64,000 nucleotides of DNA from an uncultured Ignavibacterium sp. (GTDB lineage: Bacteria; Bacteroidota; Ignavibacteria; Ignavibacteriales; Ignavibacteriaceae): positions 27,134 to 91,133 of the forward strand of contig CALEBT010000047.1 in the NCBI GenBank assembly GCA_937942875.1, in the 5' to 3' direction. A model generated the notes under the pieces. That model saw only the letters and a program-made list of their open reading frames with translations. It was not told the origin of the DNA and made no database searches. This document shows, one piece after another, positions 48,602-60,680 of this stretch (position 1 is the first letter of the stretch; each line of letters starts with the position of its first letter). The translations under genes were made by a program, and so were the position numbers.

Positions 48602-49663
48602 ATGGTCAGAATTTTAAAGCTCATAGTTTTTGTAGCTCTTGTAACTTTCTTTTATTCCTGTGGAGAAAAATCAGAAAATCAATCAAATGTAGAGGAATCT
48701 AAGAAACAAGATGAAACCTCTTTACAAAATACCAATCAAAACGAAGTCAGCGATGCAACTGCTGTAAAAGTTGATGAAAATATCCCTCATTATGAAAAAA
48801 CTTCTGGTGTATCGGGTAATCTTTCAAGTATAGGCTCTGATACAATGAACAATCTTTTAACTCTTTGGTTAGAGGGTTTTAAGAGATATTATCCGAATGT
48901 AAATATTCAGGTTGAAGGAAAAGGGTCGAGCACTGCCCCGCCAGCATTAATCAGTGGTACAGCTCAGTTAGGTCCAATGTCAAGAGATATGAAGCAGGAA
49001 GAAATTGATGCTTTTGAAAAAAAATTCGGTTATAAACCTACAGAATTACGAGTTGCTATAGATGCTCTTGCTGTTTATGTAAACAAAGATAATCCATTGG
49101 AAGGATTAACACTTCCTCAGGTTGACGCTATTTTCTCTAAAACCAGAAGGGGAGGATATAAGTCAGATATTACAACCTGGGGAGCATTAGGTTTAACAGG
49201 AGACTGGGCTAACAGACCAATAAGTCTCTATGGCAGAAATTCAGCATCAGGGACTTATGGATATTTCAAAGAACACGCACTATTTAAAGGTGATTTTAAG
49301 GATAATGTAAAAGAACAGCCTGGCAGTGCTTCAGTTGTTCAGGGAGTAACTGAAGACAGATTTGGAATTGGTTATTCCGGTATTGGTTATAGAACTTCAG
49401 GAGTCAAACCCTTACCGATTGCCTTTACCGATAAAGATGTATTCCATTTGCCAGATTATGAAAACTGTTTGAACAAAACTTATCCGCTTGCAAGAACATT
49501 AAACATTTATATTAACAAAGTTCCAAATAAACCATTAGATCCTCTGTTAAGAGAATTCCTAAAGTTCGTTCTTTCTTATGAAGGTCAGGAGGTTGTAGTA
49601 AAAGATGGATATCTCCCTCTTACAAAAGAATTAATTGAAAAAGAGCTTAAGAAACTTAACTAA
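48602..49663 (+). CDS. pstS: Phosphate-binding lipoprotein PstS
   Basis: Lipobox [62 protein letters not shown]. Confidence 0.93.
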   Translation: MVRILKLIVFVALVTFFYSCGEKSENQSNVEESKKQDETSLQNTNQNEVSDATAVKVDENIPHYEKTSGVSGNLSSIGSDTMNNLLTLWLEGFKRYYPNVNIQVEGKGSSTAPPALISGTAQLGPMSRDMKQEEIDAFEKKFGYKPTELRVAIDALAVYVNKDNPLEGLTLPQVDAIFSKTRRGGYKSDITTWGALGLTGDWANRPISLYGRNSASGTYGYFKEHALFKGDFKDNVKEQPGSASVVQGVTEDRFGIGYSGIGYRTSGVKPLPIAFTDKDVFHLPDYENCLNKTYPLARTLNIYINKVPNKPLDPLLREFLKFVLSYEGQEVVVKDGYLPLTKELIEKELKKLN

Positions 49664-49669
49664 CACTTG

Positions 49670-51901
49670 ATGAATAAACAGCATAGAAAATCTTTATTCT
49701 ATGATAAACTTTCCAGAGTAGTTATCTACTTTGGTGGAATCGCTACAATTATATCGGTTATTGCGATCTTAATTTTTATTTTCTCTGAGGCTTTACCTTT
49801 ATGGTTTGGTGCTGATTCTGAAAAATCTTTAGAAATTAATTATGATGACTTTTCTAAATCTAATGTGCCAATTTTGATTGGTATTGATGAATATAAAGAA
49901 ATTATTTATGCTGTTACTGACTCGGGAAGAATTGATTTTCTAAACTTAGAACAAGATTCAATTATAAAATCAATTTCACTTGAACAAATAAAGAGTGAGA
50001 AAGTTACTGCATTTTCAAAAACCCTTGCCAATAACTTTATTGCTTTGGGAACAGATAAAGGTAAAGCCGTTTTATTTCAAATAGACTTCAAATCTGAATT
50101 TATGGAAAATGGTTTACGAACTATAAATCCTGTGTTCAGATTTATTGATCTTATACAACTTGATTCTCTTGAGAATTCAATCTCACATATATCATTCAGA
50201 TTAAAAGATAGTGAATCATATACAGTGATAGCTGTAAATTCTGATAATAATCTTCTACAATACAGCTACAATAAGAAATCAGACTTTACGGGCGAAGAGC
50301 AAGTAAAGATTTTCAGAAGCAGATTAGATCAATTTATTGATACAAAAATTACTTCTGTAGAGTTGGATAATTTTTGTGAAAAACTGATGGTTGGAACTTC
50401 TGATGGACAATTGCTTTATCTATCCATTAAAGATGAGGATAATCCTCAACTGATTCAAACAATAAAACCCTTTGGTGATGAACAGGCAGCTATTACCAAA
50501 CTTGGATTTGTTATTGGAGATCAATCAGTAATTGTTGCGAATTCTAATGGTAAGCTTGCATCTTATATGAGGATATTAGACGAGAAAACAGATTATGGCT
50601 GGAAATTAGTAAATCCCCACACTTTCAAGTCTCACAATAACAGTATAAATAGTTTTTCTGCTTCCTCCAGAAATAAAACCTTCATCACAGGAGATGTTAA
50701 AGGATATTCTTATTTACATCATCTTACAAGTGAAAGAACTTTATTAGAATTTGTAGGAGACAGTGCTGGAATAAAGGATATTTCATATGCTCCAAAAGGT
50801 GATGCTGTGGTTCTCTTATACAATAATTCAAGAATTGCACTTTTTGAAATTGATAATCCACATCCAGAAACTTCATTCAAAACACTGTTTGGAAAAGTAT
50901 GGTATGAAGGTTACTCTCAGCCGGCTTTTGTCTGGCAATCAACTGGCGGTACAGATGATTTTGAGCCGAAGTTTAGTTTAATCCCGTTAATTATAGGAAC
51001 CTTAAAGGGCACATTATATGCAATGTTATTTGCTATCCCTTTAGCTTTAATGGGAGCCTTATATACTTCGCAGTTTTCACATCCCAGCATAAAAAATGTA
51101 ATAAAACCAACTGTAGAAATAATGGCTGCTCTTCCCAGTGTTGTGATTGGTTTTATTGCCGGTCTATGGCTTGCTCCGTTGCTTGAAAAGATATTTGTTG
51201 GAGTTATGCTGATATTTATCATTGTTCCTATTATGATTTATATAGGTTTGCAGCTTTGGAACAAACTACCGACAAAAATTTTAGCAAAACTTAAGGCTGG
51301 AACAGAACTGATATTTATTATCTTTTTGATAATAATTGGATTTTTTATCTCTCAATGGTTAGGTCCGATAGTGGAAATCTATCTTTTAGGGGGCGATTAC
51401 AGAATCTGGATTTCAGAGTTCTTTAATCAACAATACGATCAAAGAAATAGCATTGTAGTAGGCTTTGCTATGGGCTTTGCAGTTATACCGATTATCTTTA
51501 CAATCTGTGAGGATGCTCTTTCAAGTGTTCCATCAAGTTTAACATCCGCCTCTCTTGCATTAGGAGCTACAAAATGGCAAACAGCAACAAGAATAGTTTT
51601 ACCTACAGCAAGCCCTGGAATTTTTTCTGCTGTTATGATTGGTTTTGGAAGAGCTGTAGGTGAAACAATGATCGTTCTTATGGCTACTGGTAATACTCCT
51701 ATTTTATCTTTCAGCCCTTTTAACGGTATGCGAACGCTTTCTGCTAACATTGCTGTTGAAATACCTGAAGCTCCTTACGGCGGAACTCTCTACAGAGTTT
51801 TATTCCTCGCAGCTACTTTGCTTTTTATTTTTACTTTTATCATTAACACTGTTGCTGAAATTGTCAGACAAAGATTAAGAAAAAAATACGCAGAGCTTTA
51901 A
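49670..51901 (+). CDS. pstC: Phosphate ABC permease PstC with large beta-propeller-like insertion
   Basis: C-terminal permease (LIIGTLKGTLYAMLFAIPLALMGALYTSQF...[48 protein letters not shown]); WD40-like repeats before it. Confidence 0.92.
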   Translation: MNKQHRKSLFYDKLSRVVIYFGGIATIISVIAILIFIFSEALPLWFGADSEKSLEINYDDFSKSNVPILIGIDEYKEIIYAVTDSGRIDFLNLEQDSIIKSISLEQIKSEKVTAFSKTLANNFIALGTDKGKAVLFQIDFKSEFMENGLRTINPVFRFIDLIQLDSLENSISHISFRLKDSESYTVIAVNSDNNLLQYSYNKKSDFTGEEQVKIFRSRLDQFIDTKITSVELDNFCEKLMVGTSDGQLLYLSIKDEDNPQLIQTIKPFGDEQAAITKLGFVIGDQSVIVANSNGKLASYMRILDEKTDYGWKLVNPHTFKSHNNSINSFSASSRNKTFITGDVKGYSYLHHLTSERTLLEFVGDSAGIKDISYAPKGDAVVLLYNNSRIALFEIDNPHPETSFKTLFGKVWYEGYSQPAFVWQSTGGTDDFEPKFSLIPLIIGTLKGTLYAMLFAIPLALMGALYTSQFSHPSIKNVIKPTVEIMAALPSVVIGFIAGLWLAPLLEKIFVGVMLIFIIVPIMIYIGLQLWNKLPTKILAKLKAGTELIFIIFLIIIGFFISQWLGPIVEIYLLGGDYRIWISEFFNQQYDQRNSIVVGFAMGFAVIPIIFTICEDALSSVPSSLTSASLALGATKWQTATRIVLPTASPGIFSAVMIGFGRAVGETMIVLMATGNTPILSFSPFNGMRTLSANIAVEIPEAPYGGTLYRVLFLAATLLFIFTFIINTVAEIVRQRLRKKYAEL

Positions 51902-51906
51902 TCTCT

Positions 51907-53544
51907 ATGAAAAATAACATTAAATCTGGTGAGATTTTTATTTGGTTTACGGGTATGGGACTTGCCGTTAGTCTTATTATGATCTCAGGTTTATTATTGC
52001 TTATTCTTCTTAATGGTAAAGATTATTTCTGGCCTTTTCAATTAAATGAGATAAGACTTAATGATGGAAGAAAGGTTTTGGGAGAAGTTGTTAAAGAAGA
52101 ATTGATTCCTATTCACAATTTGCCGGATTCACTTAAAAATAAAGGTCTAAAGAGAACTCAGCTTAAAATCGGAAACAGAGATATTTATGGATTTGATTTT
52201 CAGTGGATTGATGAGAGAAATATTGAATCAATTAACTATCCATCAGATGCTGTTAGAATTGAAAGAACTGAATTTGGTAATTTTTATGGCTTTATTAAAG
52301 AACTTCAAATAGATGATAAAATAATAAAACCTGACAATCCTGATTTTTTTGATAAAGTAAAACAATCTGTTGATAAAATATCATCATACAGGAATGAAAT
52401 AAAAAAGATTGAAAAATCTGATATAGGTGAAGTAAATTATAACATTGAAAAATTAAGATTAGAAATTAAGAAAATTGAATACAAGCATAAGAAAAATGAA
52501 AAGTCCCAAAAGTTAATCGCAGATTTAGAGAGATCTATTGAAACAGAAAATGAAAAATATGACGCGCTTAAACACAAAGTTGATTCTATCAGAGAAAAAG
52601 CAAATTCATATTCTATTTATTGCGAAGATATCAGCGGAAGACCCAAAACAATCTCTCTTTTGAATGTTATTAGATTTTATAAACCTAACGAAATGAATTT
52701 CAGTGATAAGATTGGATTTATGTTTACAAAAATTATTGAATTCATATTTGATGAACCGAGAGAATCAAATACAGAAGGTGGAGTCTTCCCAGCGATTTTC
52801 GGTACAGTTATGATGGTGCTTATTATGAGTTTATTTACAGTTCCTTTTGGAGTTCTCGCTGCTCTTTATCTGAGAGAATATGCAAAACAAGGAACATTAG
52901 TTCGCCTGGTTAGAATTGCAGTAAATAACCTTGCTGGAGTTCCATCAATAGTATTTGGTGTATTCGGACTTGGCTTTTTTATCTATTTTATCGGAGGGAC
53001 AATTGATAATATTTTCTATCCTGAAAGATTGCCTTCACCGACTTGGGGAACAGGCGGAATTCTGTGGGCTTCATTAACATTATCTTTACTTACAATGCCG
53101 GTTGTAATTGTTGCTACTGAAGAGGCTTTAACACAAATACCACGCGGAATGCGTGAAGCTGCTTTAGCTCTTGGCGCTACAAAATGGCAGGTTACAAGAA
53201 GAATAATTATTCCAGCTGCTATGCCCGGGATATTGACAGGATTGATTTTAGCTATGGCACGTGCAGCAGGCGAGGTCGCACCTTTAATGATTACGGGTGT
53301 TGTTAAACTTGCACCAACTCTTCCTTTTGATTCTTATTTCCCATTCTTTCATCTCGATAGAAAATTTATGCATCTGGGCTTCCATATCTATGATGTAGGT
53401 TTTCAATCTCCTAATATTGAAGCTGCATTACCTATGGTTTTCACTACAACTTTGCTTCTTATTATTATTGTTGTACTCTTAAATATTACTGCTATGATTA
53501 TTCGAGCAAGATTAAGAAAAAAATATAAAACCTCTGCATTTTAG
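51907..53544 (+). CDS. pstA: Phosphate ABC permease PstA with N-terminal insertion
   Basis: Permease region [31 protein letters not shown]...[47 protein letters not shown]; coiled-coil-like insertion. Confidence 0.93.
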   Translation: MKNNIKSGEIFIWFTGMGLAVSLIMISGLLLLILLNGKDYFWPFQLNEIRLNDGRKVLGEVVKEELIPIHNLPDSLKNKGLKRTQLKIGNRDIYGFDFQWIDERNIESINYPSDAVRIERTEFGNFYGFIKELQIDDKIIKPDNPDFFDKVKQSVDKISSYRNEIKKIEKSDIGEVNYNIEKLRLEIKKIEYKHKKNEKSQKLIADLERSIETENEKYDALKHKVDSIREKANSYSIYCEDISGRPKTISLLNVIRFYKPNEMNFSDKIGFMFTKIIEFIFDEPRESNTEGGVFPAIFGTVMMVLIMSLFTVPFGVLAALYLREYAKQGTLVRLVRIAVNNLAGVPSIVFGVFGLGFFIYFIGGTIDNIFYPERLPSPTWGTGGILWASLTLSLLTMPVVIVATEEALTQIPRGMREAALALGATKWQVTRRIIIPAAMPGILTGLILAMARAAGEVAPLMITGVVKLAPTLPFDSYFPFFHLDRKFMHLGFHIYDVGFQSPNIEAALPMVFTTTLLLIIIVVLLNITAMIIRARLRKKYKTSAF

Positions 53545-53557
53545 AACTGGAGTTAAT

Positions 53558-54376
53558 ATGGAATTAGTCAATAAAGATATTGTAGAAAAACAAATTGGAA
53601 ATTCAGAGAAAAGCTCTAAGTTAAAAGTAAAAGTGAAAGATCTTGATTTTTACTACAGTGATGTTCTTGCTTTGGAAAAAATTTCAATGAATATCCCCTC
53701 TAATCAGGTTACTGCTCTTATAGGTCCGTCTGGTTGTGGTAAATCTACTTTCTTAAGAACTTTGAACAGAATGAATGATTTAATAGATGGTGTAAGAGTT
53801 GAAGGTGAAATTATAATTGATGGTAAGGATATTTATAAATCAGGAATAGATGTAGTTGAATTAAGAAAAAAAGTCGGAATGATTTTTCAAAAATCAAATC
53901 CTTTCCCGAAATCAATTTATGAGAATGTAGCTTTCGGTTTGAGAATCGGTGGTTTGGGTAATAAATCCAAATCCGAATTGGATGAAATAGTTGAATTGAG
54001 TCTGAAACAAGCTGCCCTTTGGGATGAGGTTAAAGACAGATTAGAAGAATCTGCACTTGGTCTCTCAGGTGGACAACAGCAAAGACTATGTATTGCGCGT
54101 GCTCTTGCCATTAAACCCGAAATTCTGCTGATGGACGAACCTGCCAGTGCGTTAGATCCGATTTCAACTGCTAAAATTGAAGAGTTAATTCACGAACTAA
54201 GAAAAAATTACACTATTGTAATAGTTACTCATAATCTTCAACAGGCAGCTCGTGTTAGTAACTATACAGCCTTTTTCTATCTGGGTCGTTTGATTGAGTT
54301 TGATAAAACCTCAAAAATCTTTACTAATCCATCAAATAAGCAAACCGAAGATTATATTACAGGCAGATTCGGTTAA
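53558..54376 (+). CDS. pstB: Phosphate ABC ATPase PstB
   Basis: [55 protein letters not shown]. Confidence 0.97.
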   Translation: MELVNKDIVEKQIGNSEKSSKLKVKVKDLDFYYSDVLALEKISMNIPSNQVTALIGPSGCGKSTFLRTLNRMNDLIDGVRVEGEIIIDGKDIYKSGIDVVELRKKVGMIFQKSNPFPKSIYENVAFGLRIGGLGNKSKSELDEIVELSLKQAALWDEVKDRLEESALGLSGGQQQRLCIARALAIKPEILLMDEPASALDPISTAKIEELIHELRKNYTIVIVTHNLQQAARVSNYTAFFYLGRLIEFDKTSKIFTNPSNKQTEDYITGRFG

Positions 54377-54399
54377 AATTTATTTAAAAGGAGAGAAAA

Positions 54400-55089
54400 A
54401 TGGAACGTTTATTAGATGAACATTTAGAAAAACTAAAGACCAGAGTAATTAAAATGTGTAGTCTGGTTGATGAACAGGTTCAGCTTGTAAGTAAAGCACT
54501 TGATGAAGATAATCTTGAATTGGCAAAATATGTTATCGAGCAGGATAAAAAAGTTGATAAATTCGATTTGAAAATCGATAAAATATGTCAAAAAATTTTT
54601 GCACTTACTCAACCAGTTGCAATGGATTTAAGACTGATTATGTCTTCTATGACACTTAATACTGATCTGGAAAGAATTGGGGATATTGCAGTAAATATTG
54701 CTGAGAATCTTATATTGATCGAAAAGAAACCGGATTTTTATTTTCAGACAAAACTTCCTGAAATGTTTTCAAGTGCCAAGAAAATGTTAAAGAATGCTAT
54801 TGATGCTTACATAAATGGCAATCCTGAACTTGCAAAATCTGTTATACACGATGATGGAGAAGTTGATAAATTAAATTCTGAAAATCATTCTATCCTTAAA
54901 ACTATAATGAAACAAAGTCCGGATAATATAGAAGGGGCTGTTGCTTTATTGGTTATTTCAAGAGAATTGGAAAGAATTGCGGATCACTCAACAAACATTG
55001 CAGAAGATGTTTTCTTTATTTACGAAGCTCAACTAATCAAACATAAATACGAGAAATTCTTTTTTGAAGATTCTTCTGATGAAGATTAA
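54400..55089 (+). CDS. phoU: Phosphate signalling protein PhoU
   Basis: DLRLIMSSMTLNTDLERIGDIAVNIAEN; SRELERIADHSTNIAEDVFFI. Confidence 0.95.
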   Translation: MERLLDEHLEKLKTRVIKMCSLVDEQVQLVSKALDEDNLELAKYVIEQDKKVDKFDLKIDKICQKIFALTQPVAMDLRLIMSSMTLNTDLERIGDIAVNIAENLILIEKKPDFYFQTKLPEMFSSAKKMLKNAIDAYINGNPELAKSVIHDDGEVDKLNSENHSILKTIMKQSPDNIEGAVALLVISRELERIADHSTNIAEDVFFIYEAQLIKHKYEKFFFEDSSDED

Positions 55090-55664
55090 GGCAGAAAAGA
55101 TTTTATAATTGATTTTATCCGCGAATCACTGAAAAGATTTTTTTCTGTTCCGTCTTTGATTAGTTTGTTGTTTATAACTGATATCATCCAGCTGAGATAA
55201 ACAAGCTCTTTTGGTATTTTATCATCATATTTTTCAATTTGCTCCCGATTAAGAAAACTCATAACAAGACCAATAATTTTAGATTCATCTGCTATTAATC
55301 TCTCTAATAATTCTGATTCTTTTTCATTCAATTCTGATGAAATTTTTCTTATAAATAAAAGTGAAATAATCTTATTATCTGAAAGAATATTATTCTTTAA
55401 TTCAAAATACTTTATGAATCTTTCTGATATATCTATTGTTTCGTCATTAAATATTGATTTGATTTTTTCAATTATATCATTCGATTCCCATTCAAGTACA
55501 GCATTATATAATTCATCTTTTGAAGTGAAATAATGATATATAGTAGCTTTCCCAATTCTGATATCTCTTGCAACTTCTTCTAAGGTAGTTTTATAATATC
55601 CGAGTTTAGAAAATCTTTTAGAAGCCGCTTTAATTAACTGATTTTTTCTTTCGTTGTTTTTCAT
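55086..55664 (-). CDS. TetR/AcrR-family transcriptional regulator
   Basis: LIKAASKRFSKLGYYKTTLEEVARDIRIGKATIYHYFTSKDELYNAVLEWE. Confidence 0.93.
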   Translation of the reverse strand: MKNNERKNQLIKAASKRFSKLGYYKTTLEEVARDIRIGKATIYHYFTSKDELYNAVLEWESNDIIEKIKSIFNDETIDISERFIKYFELKNNILSDNKIISLLFIRKISSELNEKESELLERLIADESKIIGLVMSFLNREQIEKYDDKIPKELVYLSWMISVINNKLIKDGTEKNLFSDSRIKSIIKSFLP

Positions 55665-55885
55665 AGCGTTAAAATAAAAATAATTCGTATAAAAAATTAA
55701 ATTTATGGAATTAACATTTCACATAGTTTTTTTGCTTTAACTAATTTCTGTTGTATAATTTTTAATATTATAATTTATATTCAGTAATCCTGTCTTAAAC
55801 AAAAAATGCTGTCTGTGCCTTTTTAAGATTGCTTCTTAAACAGTCAAAAAATTTTTATTTTAAGCCATAATTATTAAAAAATATT

Positions 55886-56704
55886 ATGATCGAATTAGGA
55901 AATATTAAAATTGGTGCTAATAAACCATTGGTTCTGATTGCTGGTCCTTGTGTAGTAGAATCAAAAGAAATCATTTTCCAGACTGCAGAAGAAATAAAAA
56001 GAATCACTGATAAACTTGAAATTCCTTTTATTTTCAAGTCCAGCTTTAAAAAAGCTAACAGAACGAATATTAATTCATTTGTTGGACTTGGAGACAGAGA
56101 GGCAGTTAAAATTTTAAGTGAACTTCGTCAAAATCTTAGTATCCCAGTATTAACTGACATTCATAAAGAAACGGACATTGACTTAGTATCAGGTTCAGTT
56201 GATATTATACAAATTCCTGCTTTCTTATGCAGACAAACAGATTTACTTTTAGCCGCTGGTCAGTCGGGATTAGTGGTAAACATCAAGAAAGGGCAATTTC
56301 TTGCACCAGGGGATATCAGACACGCCGCAGAAAAGGTTGCTTCAACCGGAAATAAAAAAATAATGCTTACTGAAAGAGGGACAACATTTGGATATCATAA
56401 TCTTGTCGTTGATATGAGGTCACTTGTGATAATGAAAGAATTAGGTTATCCTGTTGTAATGGATGCAACCCACTCCGTTCAACTACCAAGTAAAGAAAAT
56501 GTTAGTGGTGGAGAACCAAAATTTATAAAACCACTTGCAAAAGCTGCTGCTGCGGTTGGAATTGATGCATTGTTTTTAGAGGTTCATCCCAATCCAGAAA
56601 AAGCCTTGAGTGATGCTTCAAGCCAGTTGCCTTTAAATGAATTGGAATCACTTCTTACAGAAATTAAAGCAATAGATTCATTAATAAAATCTTTCAGTAA
56701 ATAA
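55886..56704 (+). CDS. kdsA: 3-deoxy-8-phosphooctulonate synthase
   Basis: IAGPCVVESKEIIFQTAEEIKRI...FKSSFKKANRTNINSFVG...VMDATHSVQLPS. Confidence 0.97.
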   Translation: MIELGNIKIGANKPLVLIAGPCVVESKEIIFQTAEEIKRITDKLEIPFIFKSSFKKANRTNINSFVGLGDREAVKILSELRQNLSIPVLTDIHKETDIDLVSGSVDIIQIPAFLCRQTDLLLAAGQSGLVVNIKKGQFLAPGDIRHAAEKVASTGNKKIMLTERGTTFGYHNLVVDMRSLVIMKELGYPVVMDATHSVQLPSKENVSGGEPKFIKPLAKAAAAVGIDALFLEVHPNPEKALSDASSQLPLNELESLLTEIKAIDSLIKSFSK

Positions 56705-56714
56705 AAAAAATTAA

Positions 56715-57716
56715 ATGAACAATCATCAGAAACTAACTCTTACTAACGATCAGATTATAGATCACGCAAAAGAAGTAATTCGTATTGAAGGAGAAGCTGT
56801 CTTAAATCTTATAAACTCTATTGATAACGAATTTGTAAAAGCAGTTGAAATAATTTATAAATCAAAAGGGCGAGTGGTGTTAACCGGGCTTGGAAAAAGT
56901 GGCCTTATTGCCAGAAAAATTGTGGCAACTTTAAACTCAACGGGCACACCCGCAATTTTTCTTCATCCTACTGATGCATTGCACGGAGATTTAGGAATGG
57001 TTAGAGGTGAAGATGTTGCCATTGTAATTTCCAAAAGCGGTGCAAATGAAGAAATTTTGAATCTGCTTCCTATATTTAAACGGATTGGCGTTAAAATAAT
57101 TTCAATGACGGCAAATAAAAACTCTAAGTTGGCTCAGCAATCGGATGTATTTTTAAACATTTATGTTAAAGAAGAAGCCTGCCCATACGATCTGGCACCA
57201 ACTGCATCTACCACTGCAACATTGGCTTTAGGTGACGCAATTTCAGTTACTCTTTTGCATCTTAGAAATTTTACAGTGGAAGATTTCGCTTTACTTCACC
57301 CTGCCGGTAGTCTTGGTAAAAGATTGTCTTTGAAGATAAAAGAGATTATGATTACCGGAGATAAAATTCCTATCGTTAAAGAAAATGATTTAATGACGAA
57401 AGTTATTTATGAAATTTCCAGTAAGAGACTCGGAACTACTTGCGTGGTTAATGATGATGGCACTCTTACAGGAATTATTACAGATGGAGATTTAAGAAGA
57501 CTTCTTGAAAAAACTTTGGATATTAAAAATCTTTGTGCTGCGGACGTAATGACCAAAAATCCAAAAGTAATTAAATCTGATACTCTTGCTTCTTTTGCTT
57601 TGCAGATGATGGAAAACTTTAAAATCACTTCACTGATTATTATAGATGATAATCTAAAACCAATAGGTATCATTCATTTACACGAGTTAATTAATCTTGG
57701 ACTTCAATCCAGATGA
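56715..57716 (+). CDS. kdsD: Arabinose-5-phosphate isomerase (SIS + CBS domains)
   Basis: VVLTGLGKSGLIARKIVATLNSTGTPAIFLHPTDALHGDLGMV; CBS pair at the C-terminus. Confidence 0.95.
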   Translation: MNNHQKLTLTNDQIIDHAKEVIRIEGEAVLNLINSIDNEFVKAVEIIYKSKGRVVLTGLGKSGLIARKIVATLNSTGTPAIFLHPTDALHGDLGMVRGEDVAIVISKSGANEEILNLLPIFKRIGVKIISMTANKNSKLAQQSDVFLNIYVKEEACPYDLAPTASTTATLALGDAISVTLLHLRNFTVEDFALLHPAGSLGKRLSLKIKEIMITGDKIPIVKENDLMTKVIYEISSKRLGTTCVVNDDGTLTGIITDGDLRRLLEKTLDIKNLCAADVMTKNPKVIKSDTLASFALQMMENFKITSLIIIDDNLKPIGIIHLHELINLGLQSR

Positions 57717-58246
57717 AATATCTTTTGTCTCTTCTGATGATGTTATCATTTTTTAGTTGCAAAAGTGAAAGACTAAAACCGCCCATCGATTATACTTTTA
57801 AGGATGAAGATATTCCTTTGCAGGAATCCTGGAATTCTGAAGTAACTTTTTCTGACTCAGGAAAAATTAAAGCAATTTTATTTGCTGGTCATATTCAGGT
57901 ATTTCCTCAGAGAAATGAAACAATTATCAACGATGGAGTTAAAGTTGATTTTTATGATGAAGATCAAATTAAAACTACAACTCTTACTTCAAAACGAGGC
58001 AGAGTAGATGATTTAACAAGTGATCTTTATGCAATTGACAGTGTTGTGGTATTTAGTGACAGTCTCACAGTTTATACGGAATTGATAAAGTGGAAAAATG
58101 ATGACAGAAAAATTGTTTCTGATAAATTTGTTACTATTATCTCTCCAACAGAAAAAATTCAAGGTTATGGTTTTGAATCTGATCAATCACTAAAGAACTA
58201 TGTAATTTATAATATCACTTATGTGACAAGAAGAGATACGATTTAA
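57713..58246 (+). CDS. lptC: LPS export protein LptC
   Basis: Lipobox FFSCK; VDFYDEDQIKTTTLTSKRGRVDDLTSDLYAIDSVVVFS; next to OstA-like and lptB. Confidence 0.87.
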   Translation: MKYLLSLLMMLSFFSCKSERLKPPIDYTFKDEDIPLQESWNSEVTFSDSGKIKAILFAGHIQVFPQRNETIINDGVKVDFYDEDQIKTTTLTSKRGRVDDLTSDLYAIDSVVVFSDSLTVYTELIKWKNDDRKIVSDKFVTIISPTEKIQGYGFESDQSLKNYVIYNITYVTRRDTI

Positions 58247-59631
58247 TGAAAATATTAACACTTATCTTTTTTCTCTCAGTTAACCTTTTTGCTCAAAGTG
58301 AGTTGATTACTATTGTTGGAGATAGTCTTAAAGGAATGGTAATTAATGGAGAGTCAGTAAGAGAGGTTTCCGGAAATGTAGTTCTTACTCAAGGAAATGT
58401 CAGAATTACTTGTAATCAGGCTATTCAATACCTTGCGAGAAATGATGCTGAACTAATCGGCAATGTAATTGTTACTCAGGACACCTTGACAATCAGAACT
58501 GAAAGAGGATTTTATTTTGGTAATCTTAGAAAGACTACAAGCAACTCCAAAGTAACACTTGATGATAAAAAAATAATCCTTTCGGCAAATCAAGGCGAAT
58601 ATTTTTTTGATGAACAGAGAGCATTTTTCAAAAATGATGTTAGGTTATATGATACTGTCTCAACTCTAACATCAGAAACTTTGACTTATTACAGAAATGA
58701 GGATAAGGCTATCGCAGTTGGTCTGGTTAAAATTGTTGATATTGAAAATACAATATATGCTGATAGTCTGGAGCATTACCGAAATCTGCAAAAGTCTTAT
58801 GCCTTCAGAAATGTTCTAATAAAAAATAATAACAATAATGTACTGGTCTTCGGTAATTATCTCGAAGATAACAGATTAACCAAATATACTCTTATCGATA
58901 AAATGCCTTTGTTAATTCAGATAGATACAGTAATCGTGAAAAAAGATGATGATACCGAAGATATAACCTTCGACACTCTTTTCATTTCCTCCGAAAAAAT
59001 GGAGGTCTTCAGAAATGCAGAAGATATATTTATTGCAACTGATTCAGTAAAAATTATACGAGGATTATTTAGCTCATTAAATGATATTACATTTTTCTTC
59101 AGGGACTCTTCAAAAATCATTACTCATAAAAAAGCAGACGAACTAAAGCAACCTGTAATCTGGTACGGCTATTCTCAATTAACAGGAGATTCAATTACAA
59201 TCTGTCTCGTAGATAATAAAATCAATCAACTTGATGTTGATGGCACTTCATTTATGTTGACGCAAAATGAAAATTTTCCTGAAAGATTTGACCAATCTTC
59301 CAGCTCTGCAGCAAAGATTTTTTTTGATAATAATAAAGTAAAACGTGTTGAGTATTTTGAAAATGTATTTTCCATTTATTTTATGTATGATGAAAATCAG
59401 CCGAATGGTTTAATTAAAGCAAATTCAAAAGATGCTGTTATTTATTTTGATGATGATGAAGTTAGTGATGTAAAATTAATTGGCAATCCGGGAACTGAAT
59501 ATTATCCTGAAAATCTTGTTGAAGGCAGAGAAAGAAATTTTCTGCTGCCCAAGTTCAATTTAATTCAGGCAAGACCATCTAAAGATCAAATGTATGAAAA
59601 ATTAAAGAATTTTAAATGGCACACACATTAA
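58246..59631 (+). CDS. OstA/LptA-like LPS transport protein
   Basis: Signal peptide; [51 protein letters not shown]. Confidence 0.87.
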   Translation: MKILTLIFFLSVNLFAQSELITIVGDSLKGMVINGESVREVSGNVVLTQGNVRITCNQAIQYLARNDAELIGNVIVTQDTLTIRTERGFYFGNLRKTTSNSKVTLDDKKIILSANQGEYFFDEQRAFFKNDVRLYDTVSTLTSETLTYYRNEDKAIAVGLVKIVDIENTIYADSLEHYRNLQKSYAFRNVLIKNNNNNVLVFGNYLEDNRLTKYTLIDKMPLLIQIDTVIVKKDDDTEDITFDTLFISSEKMEVFRNAEDIFIATDSVKIIRGLFSSLNDITFFFRDSSKIITHKKADELKQPVIWYGYSQLTGDSITICLVDNKINQLDVDGTSFMLTQNENFPERFDQSSSSAAKIFFDNNKVKRVEYFENVFSIYFMYDENQPNGLIKANSKDAVIYFDDDEVSDVKLIGNPGTEYYPENLVEGRERNFLLPKFNLIQARPSKDQMYEKLKNFKWHTH

Positions 59632-60353
59632 GAAGCGAAAATCTTGTTAAAATTTATAAGAAGCGAAAAGTTGTAAATGATGCCTCTGTAAAAGTTTCAA
59701 AAGGGGAAATTGTCGGTTTATTGGGTCCTAACGGAGCGGGAAAGACAACTACTTTTTATATGATTACCGGAATGATAAAACCTGACAGCGGGAAAGTTTT
59801 CCTCGACGAAAAAGAGATTACAAAAATTCCTATGTATCAACGAGCAAGACTTGGAATAGGTTACTTACCTCAGGAAGCTTCTATTTTTAGGAGACTAACT
59901 GTGGAAGAAAATCTTTTAGCTGTTTTGGAAATGACAAAATTGAATGCAAAGGAACGTAAAGAAAAATGTGAAAAATTGTTGGAAGAACTTTCAATCACCA
60001 GAATAAGAAAAAGTATTGGTTTTCAGCTTAGCGGAGGCGAAAGAAGACGTACTGAAATAGCTCGTGCTCTGGCTACTGATCCAAGTTTTATCCTTCTCGA
60101 TGAACCTTTTGCCGGTGTTGATCCTATCGCTGTTGAAGATATTATGAATATTGTGGCTAATCTTAAAAATCGTGGTATTGGAGTTCTGATTACCGACCAT
60201 AACGTTCACGAAACTTTAAGCATTGTTGATAATGCCTATATTCTAATAAACGGAGTAATTTTCAAGCAGGGGACTGCACAAGATCTTGCTGAAGATGAAG
60301 AAGTACGAAAACTTTATTTAGGAGAAAAATTCCGTTTGGACAGATATAGTTAG
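59616..60353 (+). CDS. lptB: LPS export ABC ATPase LptB
   Basis: [64 protein letters not shown]. Confidence 0.96.
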   Translation: MAHTLRSENLVKIYKKRKVVNDASVKVSKGEIVGLLGPNGAGKTTTFYMITGMIKPDSGKVFLDEKEITKIPMYQRARLGIGYLPQEASIFRRLTVEENLLAVLEMTKLNAKERKEKCEKLLEELSITRIRKSIGFQLSGGERRRTEIARALATDPSFILLDEPFAGVDPIAVEDIMNIVANLKNRGIGVLITDHNVHETLSIVDNAYILINGVIFKQGTAQDLAEDEEVRKLYLGEKFRLDRYS

Positions 60354-60680
60354 ATTTAGAGAGAATTACCTATTATCCTATCTACTTGTAAGTGAACCTG
60401 TATTATTTTGTAATGCAGGAAAACGCATCCCTGAAGTCTTCGTTATCATACTTAATACATTAAGAGATTATCAGATGCCTTTGGAATTTTATTTTAAGTT
60501 CTTATAGCACACATAAAACCAAGACTATTTCAAAATGATTTTCAGTAACAAACTCACAGACAAATATACTTTAAGGATTGTTTGTTAATAAAAATCAGAT
60601 TTATCTGTCAAATAATTGAGAATATAGAACCTTTTTGTTTATTTTTATCATAAATTAGATTATAATTTTTTGGGTTTTTT

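Noticed and set aside
60354-60680. 327-bp gap between lptB and the FHA gene as a possible ncRNA
   Set aside because: Only short AT-rich inverted repeats were seen; no convincing structure or promoter/terminator pair.
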